Positions 26,063-37,442 of a DNA stretch of 64,000 nt are shown piece by piece. Below the pieces are notes generated by a model, which saw nothing but the letters and a program-made list of their open reading frames with translations, was not told where the DNA came from and did not search any database. The first letter of the stretch is position 1, and every line of letters begins with the position of its first letter. Source of the stretch: an uncultured Roseicyclus sp. (GTDB taxonomy: Bacteria > Pseudomonadota > Alphaproteobacteria > Rhodobacterales > Rhodobacteraceae); assembly GCA_937139335.1 (NCBI GenBank), contig CAKZPN010000055.1, forward strand, positions 46,174-110,173. Direction: 5' to 3'. Made by a program: the position numbers and the translations under genes.

Positions 26063-26908
26063 ATGCGAAGCGATGTCCTGCGGGCGCTCCCCCTTATGCT
26101 GTTGGCGATGGCGCTGATCCCCGCGGGGGACACGGCGGGCAAGCTGTTGGGCGAGGCGGGCGTTGCGCCGGTTTTCACGGCCTGGAGCCGTTTTGCCCTC
26201 GGCGCGGCGTTGCTCCTGCCCTTCGTGCTGCACCTGACGCCGCCGCGCCTGTTCCTCGACTGGCGGGTCTGGCTGCGCGGCCTGATGCTGGCGGGCGGCA
26301 TCGTGTCGATCCTGACTGCGCTGAAGACCGAGCCGATCGCCACCGTCTTCGGCGCCTTCTTCGTCGGCCCGATCGTGGCCTGGGTGCTGTCTGTCTGGCT
26401 GTTGCGGGAGACGTTTTCCTGGGCGCGCGCGGGGCTTCTGGCACTCGGCTTTCTCGGCGTGCTGCTGGTGGTGAAGCCCGGCTTCGGCATGACCCCCGGC
26501 CTTGGCTTTGCTGTGCTGGCCGGCCTCTTCTACGGCGGGTTCCTCACCGCCTCGCGCTGGCTGTCCGACCTGGCGCGACCGCGTGCGATGCTGATCGGGC
26601 AACTGGTGATCGGCGCGGTCGCGCTTGCGCCCTTCGCGCTGCCCGCCCTGCCCGAGATCACGCCGCGGATCGCGGGGCTGACGCTCGCCTCGGCGCTGGG
26701 GTCGATGCTGGGCAACCTGTGCCTGATCCTCGCGCTGCGCATCGCGCCCGCCTCGCGCATGGCGCCCTTCGTCTACACGCAGCTCGTTTCGGCGACGGTG
26801 CTGGGCTTGGCCGTGTTCGGCACCCTTCCCGACGGTCTCGCGATGCTCGGCCTCGGCATCCTGCTCGCCTCGGGCATGGCGAGCCTGTCCTTGCGCGAGC
26901 CGCGCTAG
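26063..26908 (+). CDS. EamA/DMT family transporter
   Basis: Inner-membrane protein of 281 residues with ten predicted helices in two EamA repeats (about 5-135 and 150-275). It has the PAGDTAGKLLGE start and the conserved helix ends ALKTEPIATVFGAFFVGPI and ALRIAPASRMAPFVYTQLV, both repeat signatures. It probably exports or takes up a small metabolite; the substrate cannot be predicted. It is convergent with nadD, with only 1 base between their ends. Confidence 0.9.
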   Translation: MRSDVLRALPLMLLAMALIPAGDTAGKLLGEAGVAPVFTAWSRFALGAALLLPFVLHLTPPRLFLDWRVWLRGLMLAGGIVSILTALKTEPIATVFGAFFVGPIVAWVLSVWLLRETFSWARAGLLALGFLGVLLVVKPGFGMTPGLGFAVLAGLFYGGFLTASRWLSDLARPRAMLIGQLVIGAVALAPFALPALPEITPRIAGLTLASALGSMLGNLCLILALRIAPASRMAPFVYTQLVSATVLGLAVFGTLPDGLAMLGLGILLASGMASLSLREPR

Positions 26909-26909
26909 C

Positions 26910-27506
26910 CTACCATTCCCCCCGTGCCCGGATCGCGGTGGAGGAGGCATCGACCATCGGCACGTTCAGGAAACACCAGGCCGGCGCCTCGGACCGCGCC
27001 AAAAGCCGCGCCCGGTTCGACGGCAGTTTCGCGCCGCGGTAGATCACCGCCGCCTTCGCCGTCCGCGCCGAGATGCGCTGCCCCGGCCGCGCCAGCACAC
27101 CCACCGGCACTGTGTTCAGGATCCACTCCCACCGCTGCCAGCGATGGAACTGCGTCAGGTTGTCGGCCCCCATCAGCCAGACGAAGCGCACGCCGGGGTA
27201 CAGCGCGATCAGCCGCTCGATGGTTTCCGCCGTGTAGCGTGTGCCGATGCGCGCCTCGATGTCCGTCACCACGATGCGTGGATGGATCGCCAGCGCGCGT
27301 GCCGCCGCCATCCGGCGGTCCAGCGGCGCGGGACCATTCGCCTTCAGCGGGTTGCCGGGGCTGACCAGCCACCAGACGCGGTCCAGCCCGAAGCGCGTCA
27401 GCGCCTCGCGGCTGACATGCAGATGCCCCGCGTGCGGCGGGTCGAAGGAGCCGCCGAACAGGCCGATGGTCTGGCCGGGCAGCGCAAGGGGCAGATCGGA
27501 ACGCAC
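26910..27506 (-). CDS. nadD: Nicotinate-nucleotide adenylyltransferase
   Basis: Makes nicotinate adenine dinucleotide from nicotinate mononucleotide and ATP in NAD synthesis. Length is 198 residues. The nucleotidyltransferase motif [18 protein letters not shown] (GxFDPxHxGH) is at residues 15-32. [11 protein letters not shown] and the C-terminal [12 protein letters not shown] (ISSTxIR) block are typical of NadD. The start is GTG 27506. The ettA gene is divergent on the other side, with about 150 bases between. Confidence 0.94.
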   Translation of the reverse strand: MRSDLPLALPGQTIGLFGGSFDPPHAGHLHVSREALTRFGLDRVWWLVSPGNPLKANGPAPLDRRMAAARALAIHPRIVVTDIEARIGTRYTAETIERLIALYPGVRFVWLMGADNLTQFHRWQRWEWILNTVPVGVLARPGQRISARTAKAAVIYRGAKLPSNRARLLARSEAPAWCFLNVPMVDASSTAIRARGEW

Positions 27507-27655
27507 GGGCGCCGGGGCCTTTTCTCATGAATGGCGCGCCTTGATGGGGCGTCGCGCGGCCTTAGTCAACGCCGCGCCCCGCGCCCCGATTGCTCATCCC
27601 CGCGCAAAGGCATACATGCGTGCCAAACCAGAATATCACGGGAACGGAGCGGCAC

Positions 27656-29311
<1,656 letters not shown>

Positions 29312-29335
29312 ACCGGTTCTTTAAGGACAGCGTAG

Positions 29336-29355
29336 GGTGCGCCTTCTGGCGCGCC
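29336..29355 (+). terminator. Hairpin after ettA
   Basis: GGTGCGCC, loop TTCT, GGCGCGCC: an 8-pair stem 25 bases after the ettA stop, followed by a short TTCC. It is preceded by GTAGGGTG, the same opening as the repeats at 32077 and 37439, and so may belong to that family of intergenic palindromes. Confidence 0.55.
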
Positions 29356-29477
29356 TTCCCCGTCGTCCGCCTGAAAGCGCACGACAGCAATTCTGCCTCC
29401 CCACACGCCTCCCCTTGCGGTTTTAATCTCCAGTTGCCATTTAATTGACACCATCAATCAAACCCCGGCCCGCACCC

Positions 29478-29918
29478 ATGTCCCACCACATCACCTGCCT
29501 CGACTGCGCTACCGTCAATCGCGTCCCCGACGACCGGCTGGCCGCGCACCCCAAATGCGGCACCTGCGGCGCGAAGCTGGTGGATGGCAAGGTCCACGAG
29601 ATCGACACCGCCACGCTGCGCAAGGCAGAGCGGAATGACACGCTGCCCCTCCTCGTCGACTTCTGGGCGCCCTGGTGCGGGCCGTGCCGGGCGATGGCAC
29701 CGGAGTTCAGCAAGGCAGCGCAGGCGCTCGCCCCCGAGGCGCGGCTGGCCAAGGTGAACACGCAGGTGCACGCCGACGCCTCGCAGCGCTACGGCATCCG
29801 GGGCATTCCGCTGCTGATCCTGTTCCAGAACGGGCAAGAGGTCGCACGGCTGACAGGCGCGCGACCAGCGGCCGAGATCGCCGCATTCGTCCGGCAAAAC
29901 GCGCGCGTGCGCGCCTGA
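29478..29918 (+). CDS. trxC: Thioredoxin 2 with N-terminal zinc finger
   Basis: Cytoplasmic disulfide reductase, 146 residues. The TrxC hallmark is the N-terminal zinc ribbon with cysteines at 7, 10, 27 and 30 (CLDC ... CGTC). The thioredoxin active site WCGPC is at 66-70, followed by the cis-Pro loop GIRGIPLLI. In other bacteria trxC is induced by peroxide; no such site is evident here. ATG 29478 was chosen over 29445 because it places the zinc ribbon at the start. Confidence 0.95.
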   Translation: MSHHITCLDCATVNRVPDDRLAAHPKCGTCGAKLVDGKVHEIDTATLRKAERNDTLPLLVDFWAPWCGPCRAMAPEFSKAAQALAPEARLAKVNTQVHADASQRYGIRGIPLLILFQNGQEVARLTGARPAAEIAAFVRQNARVRA

Positions 29919-29927
29919 GGAACGGCC

Positions 29928-29951
29928 GGGCTTTCACTCGGGGGAAAGCCC
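29928..29951 (+). other. Stem-loop between trxC and the flavoprotein gene
   Basis: GGGCTTTC, 8-base loop, GAAAGCCC: a perfect 8-base stem that ends 3 bases before ATG 29955. The loop and 3' arm contain GGGGGAAAG, the only purine-rich stretch that could serve as ribosome site for that ATG. The hairpin may therefore either end trxC transcription or hide the downstream ribosome site. Confidence 0.45.
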
Positions 29952-29954
29952 CCT

Positions 29955-31139
29955 ATGCTCCGCGCCATGCGCGCACCCGATCCCTTTGACCTCGTGATCC
30001 TCGGCGGTGGCCCGGCCGGTGCTGCCGCGGCCACCACGGCGGCGCGGTTGGGGCTGCGCACGCTCGTGATCGACAAGGCCCGCTTTCCCCGCGACAAGCT
30101 CTGCGGCGGGCTTTTCACCGGGCGGGCGCGGGGCGAATACCGCCGCATCTTCGGCCGCGATCTGTCCCCGGAGCTGTTCGAGGAGCGGCGCGCGATCTCC
30201 TTCTTCCTGGGGCCGCAACCGATGGGCCGGATGGAGGGCGTGCCGCCGATGTACCTGACCCGACGCTTCGATCTCGACGCGCATCTGTTGGAGATGGCCG
30301 GGGCGGCGGGGGCAGAGATGCGCACGGGCTGCCGCGTCGCGCAGATCGACCTTGCCGCGAACCGGCTCAGGCTGGAGGACGGCACGGAGGCGCGGTATCG
30401 CGTGCTGATCGGTGCCGACGGCGTCACCTCCTCCGTGGCGCGCGCGCTGTTCGGGCGGGCCTTCGACCCCGACACCATCGGCTTCGCGCTGGAGAAGGAG
30501 ATGCCGCCGGAGCCCGACCCGGTGATCGCCCGGACCGTCCGCGTCGATTTTGGCGCCGCCGACTGGGGCTATGGCTGGAGCTTTCCCAAGCGCGCCTCGA
30601 CCACTGTGGGCGTCGGGGGGCTACAACGGCTGAACCCCGACATGAAGGCGCGGATGCACGCCTACGCGGCGCTGCTGGACCAGGGTGATGCCGAGGGGAT
30701 GAAGGGGCATTTCCTGCCCTTCGGCGATTACCGCCGTCGACCGGGGCGCGGCAACGTTCTGCTGGCGGGCGACGCGGCGGGGTTCGTCGACCCGATCACC
30801 GGGGAGGGGATCGCGCACGCGCTCGGCTCCGGCCGCTTGGCCGCCGAGGCCGCCGCCCGTGCGATCCGCGAAGGGCGGGCCGACGAGGCCGCGCCCCTCT
30901 ACCGCGCCGCGACGTTGGATATCCGGGTGGCGCTTTCCACCGCCCGGATCCTGCGGCCCATCGTGTTCTCGGAGCGGATGGCCCCGCTGTTCACCCGCGC
31001 CTTCGGCGGCTCGACCCGCGTCAAGCAGGCCTACATGCGCATGCTGGCCGGCGAGACGGACTATCCCGCTGTCCTGTGGCTGGTCGCGCGCCGGCTTCCG
31101 CGCGCGATCCTGCGTCACCTGTTGCTGCGGAGGGCGTGA
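29955..31139 (+). CDS. Geranylgeranyl-reductase family FAD-dependent oxidoreductase
   Basis: Flavoprotein of 394 residues in the geranylgeranyl reductase / digeranylgeranylglycerophospholipid reductase family. FAD motifs: LVILGGGPAGAAAATTAARLG (GxGxxG) near residue 12, the DKLCGGLFTGRA block, the GADGVTSSVAR (DG) block near 153, and the LLAGDAAGFVDPITGEGI block (GD) near 270. It may reduce an isoprenoid chain; no photosynthesis or quinone genes adjoin, so the substrate is open. The start could be 29955 or the in-frame ATG at 29967. Confidence 0.88.
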   Translation: MLRAMRAPDPFDLVILGGGPAGAAAATTAARLGLRTLVIDKARFPRDKLCGGLFTGRARGEYRRIFGRDLSPELFEERRAISFFLGPQPMGRMEGVPPMYLTRRFDLDAHLLEMAGAAGAEMRTGCRVAQIDLAANRLRLEDGTEARYRVLIGADGVTSSVARALFGRAFDPDTIGFALEKEMPPEPDPVIARTVRVDFGAADWGYGWSFPKRASTTVGVGGLQRLNPDMKARMHAYAALLDQGDAEGMKGHFLPFGDYRRRPGRGNVLLAGDAAGFVDPITGEGIAHALGSGRLAAEAAARAIREGRADEAAPLYRAATLDIRVALSTARILRPIVFSERMAPLFTRAFGGSTRVKQAYMRMLAGETDYPAVLWLVARRLPRAILRHLLLRRA

Positions 31140-31263
31140 CCGGCGCTGGTCCAGCCCCGACACCAATCCGGCCCGCCCCGGCATCGCCTTTTGCTAGATT
31201 GAGCGAAAATACTCTCTATCATCGCTCCGGAACCCGCGACCGACGAAAGACAGGATTAATCCC

Positions 31264-31812
31264 ATGACCTTTTTTGCCTCGAAGCTTGCCTCGATCACCC
31301 TTGCCCTTTTCGTGGCGGTTGCGCCCGTCGGGGCCACCGCGCAGACCCAGCAGGAAACCAGTTTCGTGATGGGGCTGATGGAATCGATGAACGCGCTGTC
31401 CGTGCGCTTCAACCGCGAGGTCTGCGGCTACATCCTGAGCCATCCGAACGGGGCTTTTTCCTCGACCAAGGTGAGCTGGGGCGGGGCGGCGTCCTGCGCC
31501 TCGCTGCCGGTGGTGGATGGCGTGGTGGTGGTGTCGTCGTGGCACACCCACGCGGCTTGGGACCGGGGCTATGACGGCGAGGTCCCCTCGATCCAGGACG
31601 TGGAGGGGGACATGCGGATGGGGGTCAACGGCTGGGTCGGAACGCCGGGCGGGCGGCTCTGGTTCGTGGAGGGCCAGACGGGCAGCATCCGCCAGGTCTG
31701 TGGCCGTGACTGCCTGCCGGTCGACCGGAATTTCGGAGACGAGGATTTCGGGCCTGTGGGCGAGACCTATACGCTCGACGGGCTCTACGCCCGGTTCGGA
31801 AGGACGCGGTGA
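31264..31812 (+). CDS. Secreted DUF4329-type protein with JAMM-like metal motif
   Basis: Protein of 182 residues with a signal peptide (LASITLALFVAVAPVGATAQ, cut near 27). The mature part resembles DUF4329, a domain related to JAB/MPN metalloproteases and known from toxin-like proteins. The full JAMM pattern can be read: Glu52 in REVCGYI, H94-x-H96 in SWHTHAAWD, then S109-x-x-D112 in PSIQD. Four cysteines (54, 78, 143, 147) suggest disulfides, fitting a periplasmic or extracellular protein. Cleavage target unknown. No immunity-like gene is adjacent. Confidence 0.75.
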   Translation: MTFFASKLASITLALFVAVAPVGATAQTQQETSFVMGLMESMNALSVRFNREVCGYILSHPNGAFSSTKVSWGGAASCASLPVVDGVVVVSSWHTHAAWDRGYDGEVPSIQDVEGDMRMGVNGWVGTPGGRLWFVEGQTGSIRQVCGRDCLPVDRNFGDEDFGPVGETYTLDGLYARFGRTR

Positions 31813-32130
31813 GCGGGGCTCAGGATTGAGCAGCGAAATAGGCGGTCGGTAAGGCCCGCAGACTACGTCCTCGCTCCACACAGGGCAGCGAATGGCCGCT
31901 GCACCGTGGGTAGTCCGCGCTTTGTGCCAGCAGGCCCGGGCGACACCCGAGCGCGCGATACCGTCGCCGAAGCGGCTGGCCGGGGGGCGGCCATCCGCTG
32001 CAGGCCGCCGCGCGGCTGGTCCAGGCTGCGCGCGGAGATCACCGGGTGCGGAAAGGGTGTCGTTGCGCGGCGGATGGTGGGCAGGATTGCCCACCCTACC
32101 GGGTCGGGCTTCCGCGACACAGAATCCCCC
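31813..32130. other. 318-base gap without a gene
   Basis: Between the DUF4329 gene and the end of gcvP. Open frames here are short or are extensions of antisense frames, with no ribosome site or protein-like composition. The only structure recognised is the hairpin repeat at 32077-32099. Confidence 0.6.
32077..32099. repeat. Intergenic hairpin repeat, GTGGGCA/TGCCCAC type
   Basis: GTGGGCA, 4-base loop, TGCCCAC, then CCTAC. The right arm is nearly the same as the right arm of the larger element at 37439-37496 (TTGCCCACCCTAC). It lies 30 bases past the gcvP stop on the downstream side of that gene, so it may end gcv transcription. Confidence 0.65.
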
Positions 32131-34968
32131 CTACTCCGCCGCCTCCACATAGCTCTCCAGCGGCGGGCAGGTGCAGATGAGGTGCCTGTCCCCGTAGGCG
32201 TTGTCGACGCGGTTGACGGGGGGCCAGTACTTGTCGGTGCGGAAGGCGCCGGGGGGGAAGCAGCCTTGTTCGCGGGTATAGGCGCGGTCCCAGTCGCGGA
32301 TCAGGTCCTCCATCGTGTGGGGGGCGAAGCGGAGCGGGCTGGCGTCGATGGCGATGCGGCCCGCCTCCACCTCGGCGATCTCGGCGCGGATGGCGAGCAT
32401 GGCGTCGCAGAAGCGGTCGATCTCGGCCCTGGTCTCGGACTCGGTCGGCTCGACCATCAGGGTGCCGGAGACGGGCCAGCTCATCGTGGGGGCGTGAAAG
32501 CCGCAATCCATCAGGCGCTTGGCGATGTCGTCGACGGTGACGCCGGCCTCCGCGAAGGGGCGGGTGTCGAGGATGCATTCATGCGCAACGCGGCCCGACT
32601 TGCCGGTGAAGAGGACGGGGAAGGCATCGCCCAGGCGTTTGGCGATGTAGTTGGCGTTCAGGATCGCGATCTTGGTCGCCCGCGTGATCCCTTCGCCGCC
32701 CATCAGGCGGACATAGGCGTAGGAGATCGGCAGGATCGAGGCGGAGCCGTAGGGCGCGCCCGAGACGGGGCCGGTAGCTCCGCCGGTCTCGGGGTGGCCG
32801 GGAAGGTAGGGCGCGAGATGCGCCTTCACGCCGATCGGGCCCATGCCGGGGCCGCCGCCGCCGTGCGGGATGCAGAAAGTCTTGTGCAGGTTCAGGTGGC
32901 TCACGTCGGCGCCGACATCGCCAGGGCGCGAGAGGCCGACCATGGCATTGAGGTTGGCGCCGTCGAGGTAGACCTGCCCGCCGTGCTGATGCGTGATCTC
33001 GCAGACCTCGCGCACGGTGCGCTCGAAGACGCCGTGGGTGGAGGGGTAGGTGATCATGCAGGCGGCGAGCCTGTCGCCCGCGGCCGCGGCCTTGGCGCGG
33101 AAATCGTCGAGGTCGATGTCGCCGTTCTTCGCCGCCTTCACGACGACGACGTCCATGCCCGCCATGTGGGCGGAGGCGGGGTTGGTGCCGTGGGCGGACA
33201 CCGGGATCAGACAGACGCGGCGGTGGGTGTCGCCCTGCGCGTGGTGGTAGGCGGCGATGGTGAGAAGGCCCGCGTACTCGCCCTGCGCACCGGAGTTGGG
33301 CTGCATCGACATAGCGTCGTAGCCGGTGATCTCGCAGAGTTTCGCGGAGAGGTCGGTGAGCATCTCGGCATAGCCCTCGGCCTGGTCGGCGGGGGCGAAG
33401 GGGTGGATGGCGTTGAACTCGGGCCAGGTGATCGGCATCATCTCGACCGCCGCGTTCAGCTTCATCGTGCAAGAGCCAAGCGGGATCATTGCACGGTCGA
33501 GCGCGAGGTCGCGATCGGAGAGGCGGCGCATGTAGCGCATCATCTCGGATTCGGCCCGGTTCATGTGAAAGATCGGATGCGCGAGATAGGGCGTGGTGCG
33601 CAGCAGCGCGTCGGGGATCGCGGGGGTTTGCGTGGGCGCTGCGAGGGCCACGTCGAAGGCACGCGCGACGGCGTCCAGATGCGCCTCGGTCGTGGTCTCG
33701 TCGAGCGAGATGCCGATGCGGTCGGTGCCCACGTCGCGCAGATTGATGCCACGGGCGACGGCGGCGGCCATGATGCGGCTTTGTCGCGTGCCGACGGGGA
33801 CTGTGATCGTGTCGTAGAAGGCGTCCGCCTCGGGCGTGTAGCCGCCGGCGTGGAGGCTGTCGGCCAGGCGGGCGGTTTTCAGATGGACGGCCTGGGCGAT
33901 GGCCTTCAGCCCCTCGGGGCCGTGGAAGACCGCGTAGAAGCTGGCCATGACGGCGAGGAGCGCCTGCGCGGTGCAGACGTTCGACGTGGCCTTCTCGCGG
34001 CGGATGTGTTGCTCGCGGGTCTGGAGTGCGAGGCGGTAGGCCTTGTTGCCCTGCCGGTCGACCGAGACGCCGACGATCCGGCCCGGCATCGCGCGCTTGT
34101 GCGCCTCGCGGCAGGACATGAAGGCGGCGTGCGGGCCGCCATAGCCCAGCGGTACGCCGAAACGTTGGGCGGAGCCGACGGCAATGTCGGCGCCCATGCT
34201 GCCGGGGTCCTTCACCAGCGTCAGCGCCAGCAGGTCGCAGGCGACGATGGCGAGGGCCTTGGCCTCCTGCAACGCCGCGATCTGCTCGCTCGGGTCGGAA
34301 AGACCGCCGAAGGTGCCGGGCACCTGGAAGATCGCGCCGAAGACGGCTTCGGGGTCGAGCGTGGCGGGGTCGGCGACGATGACCTCGATCCCCAGAGGTT
34401 CTGCCCGCGTCCGCATGACGGCAATGTTCTGCGGGTGGCAATTCTCGTCAATGAAGAAGGCCCGCGCCTTGGACTTCGCCACGCGTTCGGCCATCACCAT
34501 CGCCTCCGCGCAGGCCGTCGCTTCGTCCAGCAACGAGGCGTTCGCGACCTCGAGCCCGGTCAGGTCGGCGACCATGGTCTGGAAGTTCAACAGCGCCTCG
34601 AGCCGCCCTTGCGCGATCTCGGGCTGGTAGGGCGTGTAGGCGGTGTACCAGGCCGGGTTTTCCAGCACGTTGCGCTGGATTGCCGGGGGCGTGTGGGTGC
34701 CGTAATATCCCTGCCCGATCATCTGGACCATCGGCTTGTTCTTCGCTGCGATGGCGCGCATGTGCGCCACCAGCTCCGCCTCGGACATCGGCGCCCAGTC
34801 GAGCGCGTGATCCTGCCGGATCAAACTGGGCAACGTCTGGTCGATCAGGTCATCCACGCTGTCCGCGCCGACCACCTTCAGCATCTCCGCGATCTCGGCC
34901 AGCGAGGGGCCGATGTGGCGACGGTTGGCGAAGTCGGTCGGGTCGTAATCCGTCGGCGTCCAGGGCAT
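32131..34968 (-). CDS. gcvP: Glycine dehydrogenase (decarboxylating), P protein
   Basis: PLP enzyme that decarboxylates glycine and loads the aminomethyl group on the lipoyl arm of GcvH. The 945-residue protein is the fused full-length form (N- and C-terminal halves in one chain). The N-terminus [19 protein letters not shown] is typical. The PLP lysine lies in [19 protein letters not shown] in the second half, and the C-terminus carries the [16 protein letters not shown] block. It is the last gene of the gcvT-gcvH-gcvP operon, about 112 bases after gcvH. Confidence 0.97.
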   Translation of the reverse strand: MPWTPTDYDPTDFANRRHIGPSLAEIAEMLKVVGADSVDDLIDQTLPSLIRQDHALDWAPMSEAELVAHMRAIAAKNKPMVQMIGQGYYGTHTPPAIQRNVLENPAWYTAYTPYQPEIAQGRLEALLNFQTMVADLTGLEVANASLLDEATACAEAMVMAERVAKSKARAFFIDENCHPQNIAVMRTRAEPLGIEVIVADPATLDPEAVFGAIFQVPGTFGGLSDPSEQIAALQEAKALAIVACDLLALTLVKDPGSMGADIAVGSAQRFGVPLGYGGPHAAFMSCREAHKRAMPGRIVGVSVDRQGNKAYRLALQTREQHIRREKATSNVCTAQALLAVMASFYAVFHGPEGLKAIAQAVHLKTARLADSLHAGGYTPEADAFYDTITVPVGTRQSRIMAAAVARGINLRDVGTDRIGISLDETTTEAHLDAVARAFDVALAAPTQTPAIPDALLRTTPYLAHPIFHMNRAESEMMRYMRRLSDRDLALDRAMIPLGSCTMKLNAAVEMMPITWPEFNAIHPFAPADQAEGYAEMLTDLSAKLCEITGYDAMSMQPNSGAQGEYAGLLTIAAYHHAQGDTHRRVCLIPVSAHGTNPASAHMAGMDVVVVKAAKNGDIDLDDFRAKAAAAGDRLAACMITYPSTHGVFERTVREVCEITHQHGGQVYLDGANLNAMVGLSRPGDVGADVSHLNLHKTFCIPHGGGGPGMGPIGVKAHLAPYLPGHPETGGATGPVSGAPYGSASILPISYAYVRLMGGEGITRATKIAILNANYIAKRLGDAFPVLFTGKSGRVAHECILDTRPFAEAGVTVDDIAKRLMDCGFHAPTMSWPVSGTLMVEPTESETRAEIDRFCDAMLAIRAEIAEVEAGRIAIDASPLRFAPHTMEDLIRDWDRAYTREQGCFPPGAFRTDKYWPPVNRVDNAYGDRHLICTCPPLESYVEAAE

Positions 34969-35080
34969 GGCGGTCGTCCTATCTGTACAGCAGGGGAAAG
35001 GCGCGGCGGGTCAGGCGCCGCACCCGGATCTCACGGGGGTTCCCCTGACGGGGCCGGCAGGGGGGCCTCGGCCCCGGCGC

Positions 35081-35443
35081 TCACTCCCCGATGTGATCCT
35101 TGTATTCATCCTCGGTCATGAAATCGTCGAGCGCCGAGGGGTCGTCGATCTTGAGCTTGAAGAACCACGCATCGCCGGTCGCGTCATCGTTCACGAGCGA
35201 GGGGTTCGCCACCAGCGCCTCGTTCACCTCGACGATCTCGCCGTCCAGCGGCGCGGTGATGTCGGAGGCCGCCTTGACGCTTTCGATCACGCAGATCTCG
35301 TCGCCCTTGGCGACCTGGGTCTCGATCTCGGGCAGTTCGATGAACACCACATCGCCCAGCTGGGTCGCGGCGTATTCGGTGATGCCGACAGTGACGATAT
35401 CGCCGTCGGCGCTCAGCCATTCATGGTCTTCGGTGTATTTCAT
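35081..35443 (-). CDS. gcvH: Glycine cleavage system H protein
   Basis: Lipoyl carrier of the glycine cleavage system, 120 residues. The lipoylated lysine is K57 in [10 protein letters not shown]. The family start [10 protein letters not shown] and end [11 protein letters not shown] are both present. ATG 35443 is set by homology; the open frame continues upstream into the gcvT end. The start lies about 13 bases after the gcvT stop, so the pair is surely cotranscribed. Confidence 0.97.
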   Translation of the reverse strand: MKYTEDHEWLSADGDIVTVGITEYAATQLGDVVFIELPEIETQVAKGDEICVIESVKAASDITAPLDGEIVEVNEALVANPSLVNDDATGDAWFFKLKIDDPSALDDFMTEDEYKDHIGE

Positions 35444-35456
35444 GGGGACCTCGTGT

Positions 35457-36575
35457 TCAGCGTTTGTAGCCAGGGGGAACGAAAGGAAGAGGCACCTGCG
35501 CAGCCGGCAGGCGCTTGCCGCGGACCTCGCCGAATAGGGGGGCGTCGCGCGGCGTGTCGGCGGCGATGAGGCCAATGGCGATGGGGGCGCCAAGGCTGGG
35601 GCCGAAGCCGCCGGAGGTGATCTGACCGACGGGCGCGCCGCCCTCGGCTTCGGCGAAAATATGGACGCCCGCCCGCATCGGCGCGCGACCCTCGGGACGC
35701 AGGCCGGTGCGGCGGCGGGGCGCGCCGTTTTCGAGCTGGTCGAGGATCACGTCGGCGCCGGGAAAGCCTCCCTCGCGCGCGCCACCGCGACGCCGCGCCT
35801 TGCCGATGGACCAGCCCTGGCCGGCCTCGACCGGCGAAATGCCCTCGTCCATGTCCTGCCCGTAGAGCGGCAACCCCGCCTCCAGCCGCAGCGAGTCGCG
35901 CGCGCCGAGACCGACAGGGGCGACGCGGTCGTCGGACAGCAGCGCGCGGGCAAAGGCTTCGGCCTGCGCGACCGGCACCGAGATTTCGAACCCGTCCTCG
36001 CCGGTGTAGCCAGATCGCGAGACCCAAAGGTCGGCGCCTTGCCAGTCGAAAACCGCGACATCCATGAATCGCATGTCGGCCACGCCCGGCACCAGCGCCC
36101 CCAGCGCGGCCTCGGCCAGCGGGCCTTGCAGGGCGAGGAGCGCGCGATCCGTCACCTCCTCCACGGCCGACAGATGGGCACGCAGGTGGGCGAGGTCATG
36201 GCCGCGGCGCGCGGCATTCACGACGAGGAACACGTCGGCGGCACGGTGCGCGATCATCAGGTCATCCAGCACGCCGCCCGCGTCATCGGTGAACACACCG
36301 TAACGCTGCCGCCCTTCCGCCAGCCCCGTCAGGTCGGCGGGGATGAGCGCCTCGAGGCCCGCCAGCGCGTCCTTGGGCAGACGGACCTGGCCCATGTGGC
36401 TGACGTCGAAGAGCCCCGCCTTCTCGCGCGTCCAGAGGTGTTCGCCCATCACGCCAGAAGCGTATTGCACCGGCATGGAATACCCCGCGAAGGGCACGAA
36501 TTTCGCGCCCAGAGCGGCGTGAAGCCCCGCCAGCGGCAAGTCGGTGAGCGTATCGGCGCTGTCGGTGTCGGCCAT
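35457..36575 (-). CDS. gcvT: Aminomethyltransferase, T protein of the glycine cleavage system
   Basis: Transfers the methylene group from the H protein to tetrahydrofolate. Length is 372 residues. Typical stretches are [30 protein letters not shown] (folate-site Asp), [33 protein letters not shown] and [17 protein letters not shown]. First gene of the operon; its leader carries a tandem glycine riboswitch. Confidence 0.96.
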   Translation of the reverse strand: MADTDSADTLTDLPLAGLHAALGAKFVPFAGYSMPVQYASGVMGEHLWTREKAGLFDVSHMGQVRLPKDALAGLEALIPADLTGLAEGRQRYGVFTDDAGGVLDDLMIAHRAADVFLVVNAARRGHDLAHLRAHLSAVEEVTDRALLALQGPLAEAALGALVPGVADMRFMDVAVFDWQGADLWVSRSGYTGEDGFEISVPVAQAEAFARALLSDDRVAPVGLGARDSLRLEAGLPLYGQDMDEGISPVEAGQGWSIGKARRRGGAREGGFPGADVILDQLENGAPRRRTGLRPEGRAPMRAGVHIFAEAEGGAPVGQITSGGFGPSLGAPIAIGLIAADTPRDAPLFGEVRGKRLPAAQVPLPFVPPGYKR

Positions 36576-36647
36576 GTGTCCCCGTACAGGTTTTGGGCGC
36601 GATGGCCCGGCATCGGTATTCGCGCCCGCAAGGGCCGCGACAGTGAT

Positions 36648-36812
36648 GCCCCCTCTGTCCTGTCGCCTGAGATCGTTATCCCGTCGGCGGATGCGACGCG
36701 CGCACCACTCTCCAGAGTTGTCTTGTCGAGACAGGTCCTTTTGCCTGAGAGTTTACCGGGGCGGTTGCTCCTTCGGCCCTGACCTTGCGGCGAGCGTCTC
36801 CCTGCATCGACA
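36648..36812 (-). promoter_or_regulatory. Tandem glycine riboswitch
   Basis: On the minus strand upstream of gcvT two glycine aptamers follow each other. The first has GGGAGACGC, GCCGAAGGAGCAACCGCC and CTCTCAGGCAAAAGGACC. The second has CTCTGGAGAGTGG, CGCCGACGGGATAAC and ATCTCAGGCGACAGGACAG. These are the conserved P1/P3 cores of the class. It should switch on the glycine cleavage genes when glycine is high. The boundaries are estimates. The rest of the 312-base gap between gcvT and the next gene shows nothing else. Confidence 0.93.
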
Positions 36813-36887
36813 GGAGTGAAAATATCAGGCTTCGGGCACTCCGCAAGGGCCTTGTGCAAGGGCGGCCTCTTGGCCATCACAGGCGAC

Positions 36888-37442
36888 ATGACCCTGACCC
36901 CCGATCCGTTCTTCTTCGGCTACGGCAGCCTGGTGAACCGGGCGACGCATGACTTCCCGCGCGCCTCGAAGGCCCGCGTGCGGGGTTGGGCGCGGGTCTG
37001 GCGCGGCACGTCGCTGCGGAAGGTGGCGTATCTGTCGGCTACCGAGGCGCCGGGGGTGGAGATCGAGGGGCTGATCGCGGCGGTGCCGGGGGCGGACTGG
37101 GCGGCGCTCGACGCGCGGGAGCGGGCCTATGCGCGCCACCCGCTGGCGATGGTCAGCCATTACCATGACGAACCGCTGTCGATCATGATCTACAAGGTCG
37201 AGCCGCATCACGTCTCGACCGAGGCAGATCACCCGATCCTGCTCAGCTACCTCGACACGGTGGTGCAGGGGTTCCTGCGCGAATTCGGCGAGGCGGGGGT
37301 GGCGCGTTTCTTCGAGACGACGAGCGGCTGGGAGGTGGGGCTGCTCGATGACCGGGACGCGCCGCGCTATCCACGCGCGCAGCCGGTCAGCGCGCGGGAA
37401 CGCGGGATGGTAGACGCGGTACTGCGGGAGATCGGGGTGTAG
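36888..37442 (+). CDS. Gamma-glutamylcyclotransferase-like (AIG2/GGCT fold) protein
   Basis: Protein of 184 residues. The GGCT-fold opening FFFGYGSLVN (P-x-x-x-F-x-Y-G-S-L) lies at residues 8-17, and EIEGLIAAVPGADWAALDARERAY contains the Glu expected to act as general acid/base. It probably releases 5-oxoproline from a gamma-glutamyl compound or acts on a related amine. ATG 36888 sets the fold start close to the N-terminus. Its TAG stop lies within the left arm of the inverted-repeat element that separates it from gltX. Confidence 0.83.
   Translation: MTLTPDPFFFGYGSLVNRATHDFPRASKARVRGWARVWRGTSLRKVAYLSATEAPGVEIEGLIAAVPGADWAALDARERAYARHPLAMVSHYHDEPLSIMIYKVEPHHVSTEADHPILLSYLDTVVQGFLREFGEAGVARFFETTSGWEVGLLDDRDAPRYPRAQPVSARERGMVDAVLREIGV

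Noticed and set aside
31906..35121. Very long plus-strand open frame (over 1000 codons) opposite gcvP
   Set aside because: It is antisense to a clear gcvP and gcvH, is rich in Arg, Gly, Ala, His and Val as expected for the mirror of high-G+C coding sequence, and shows no domain.
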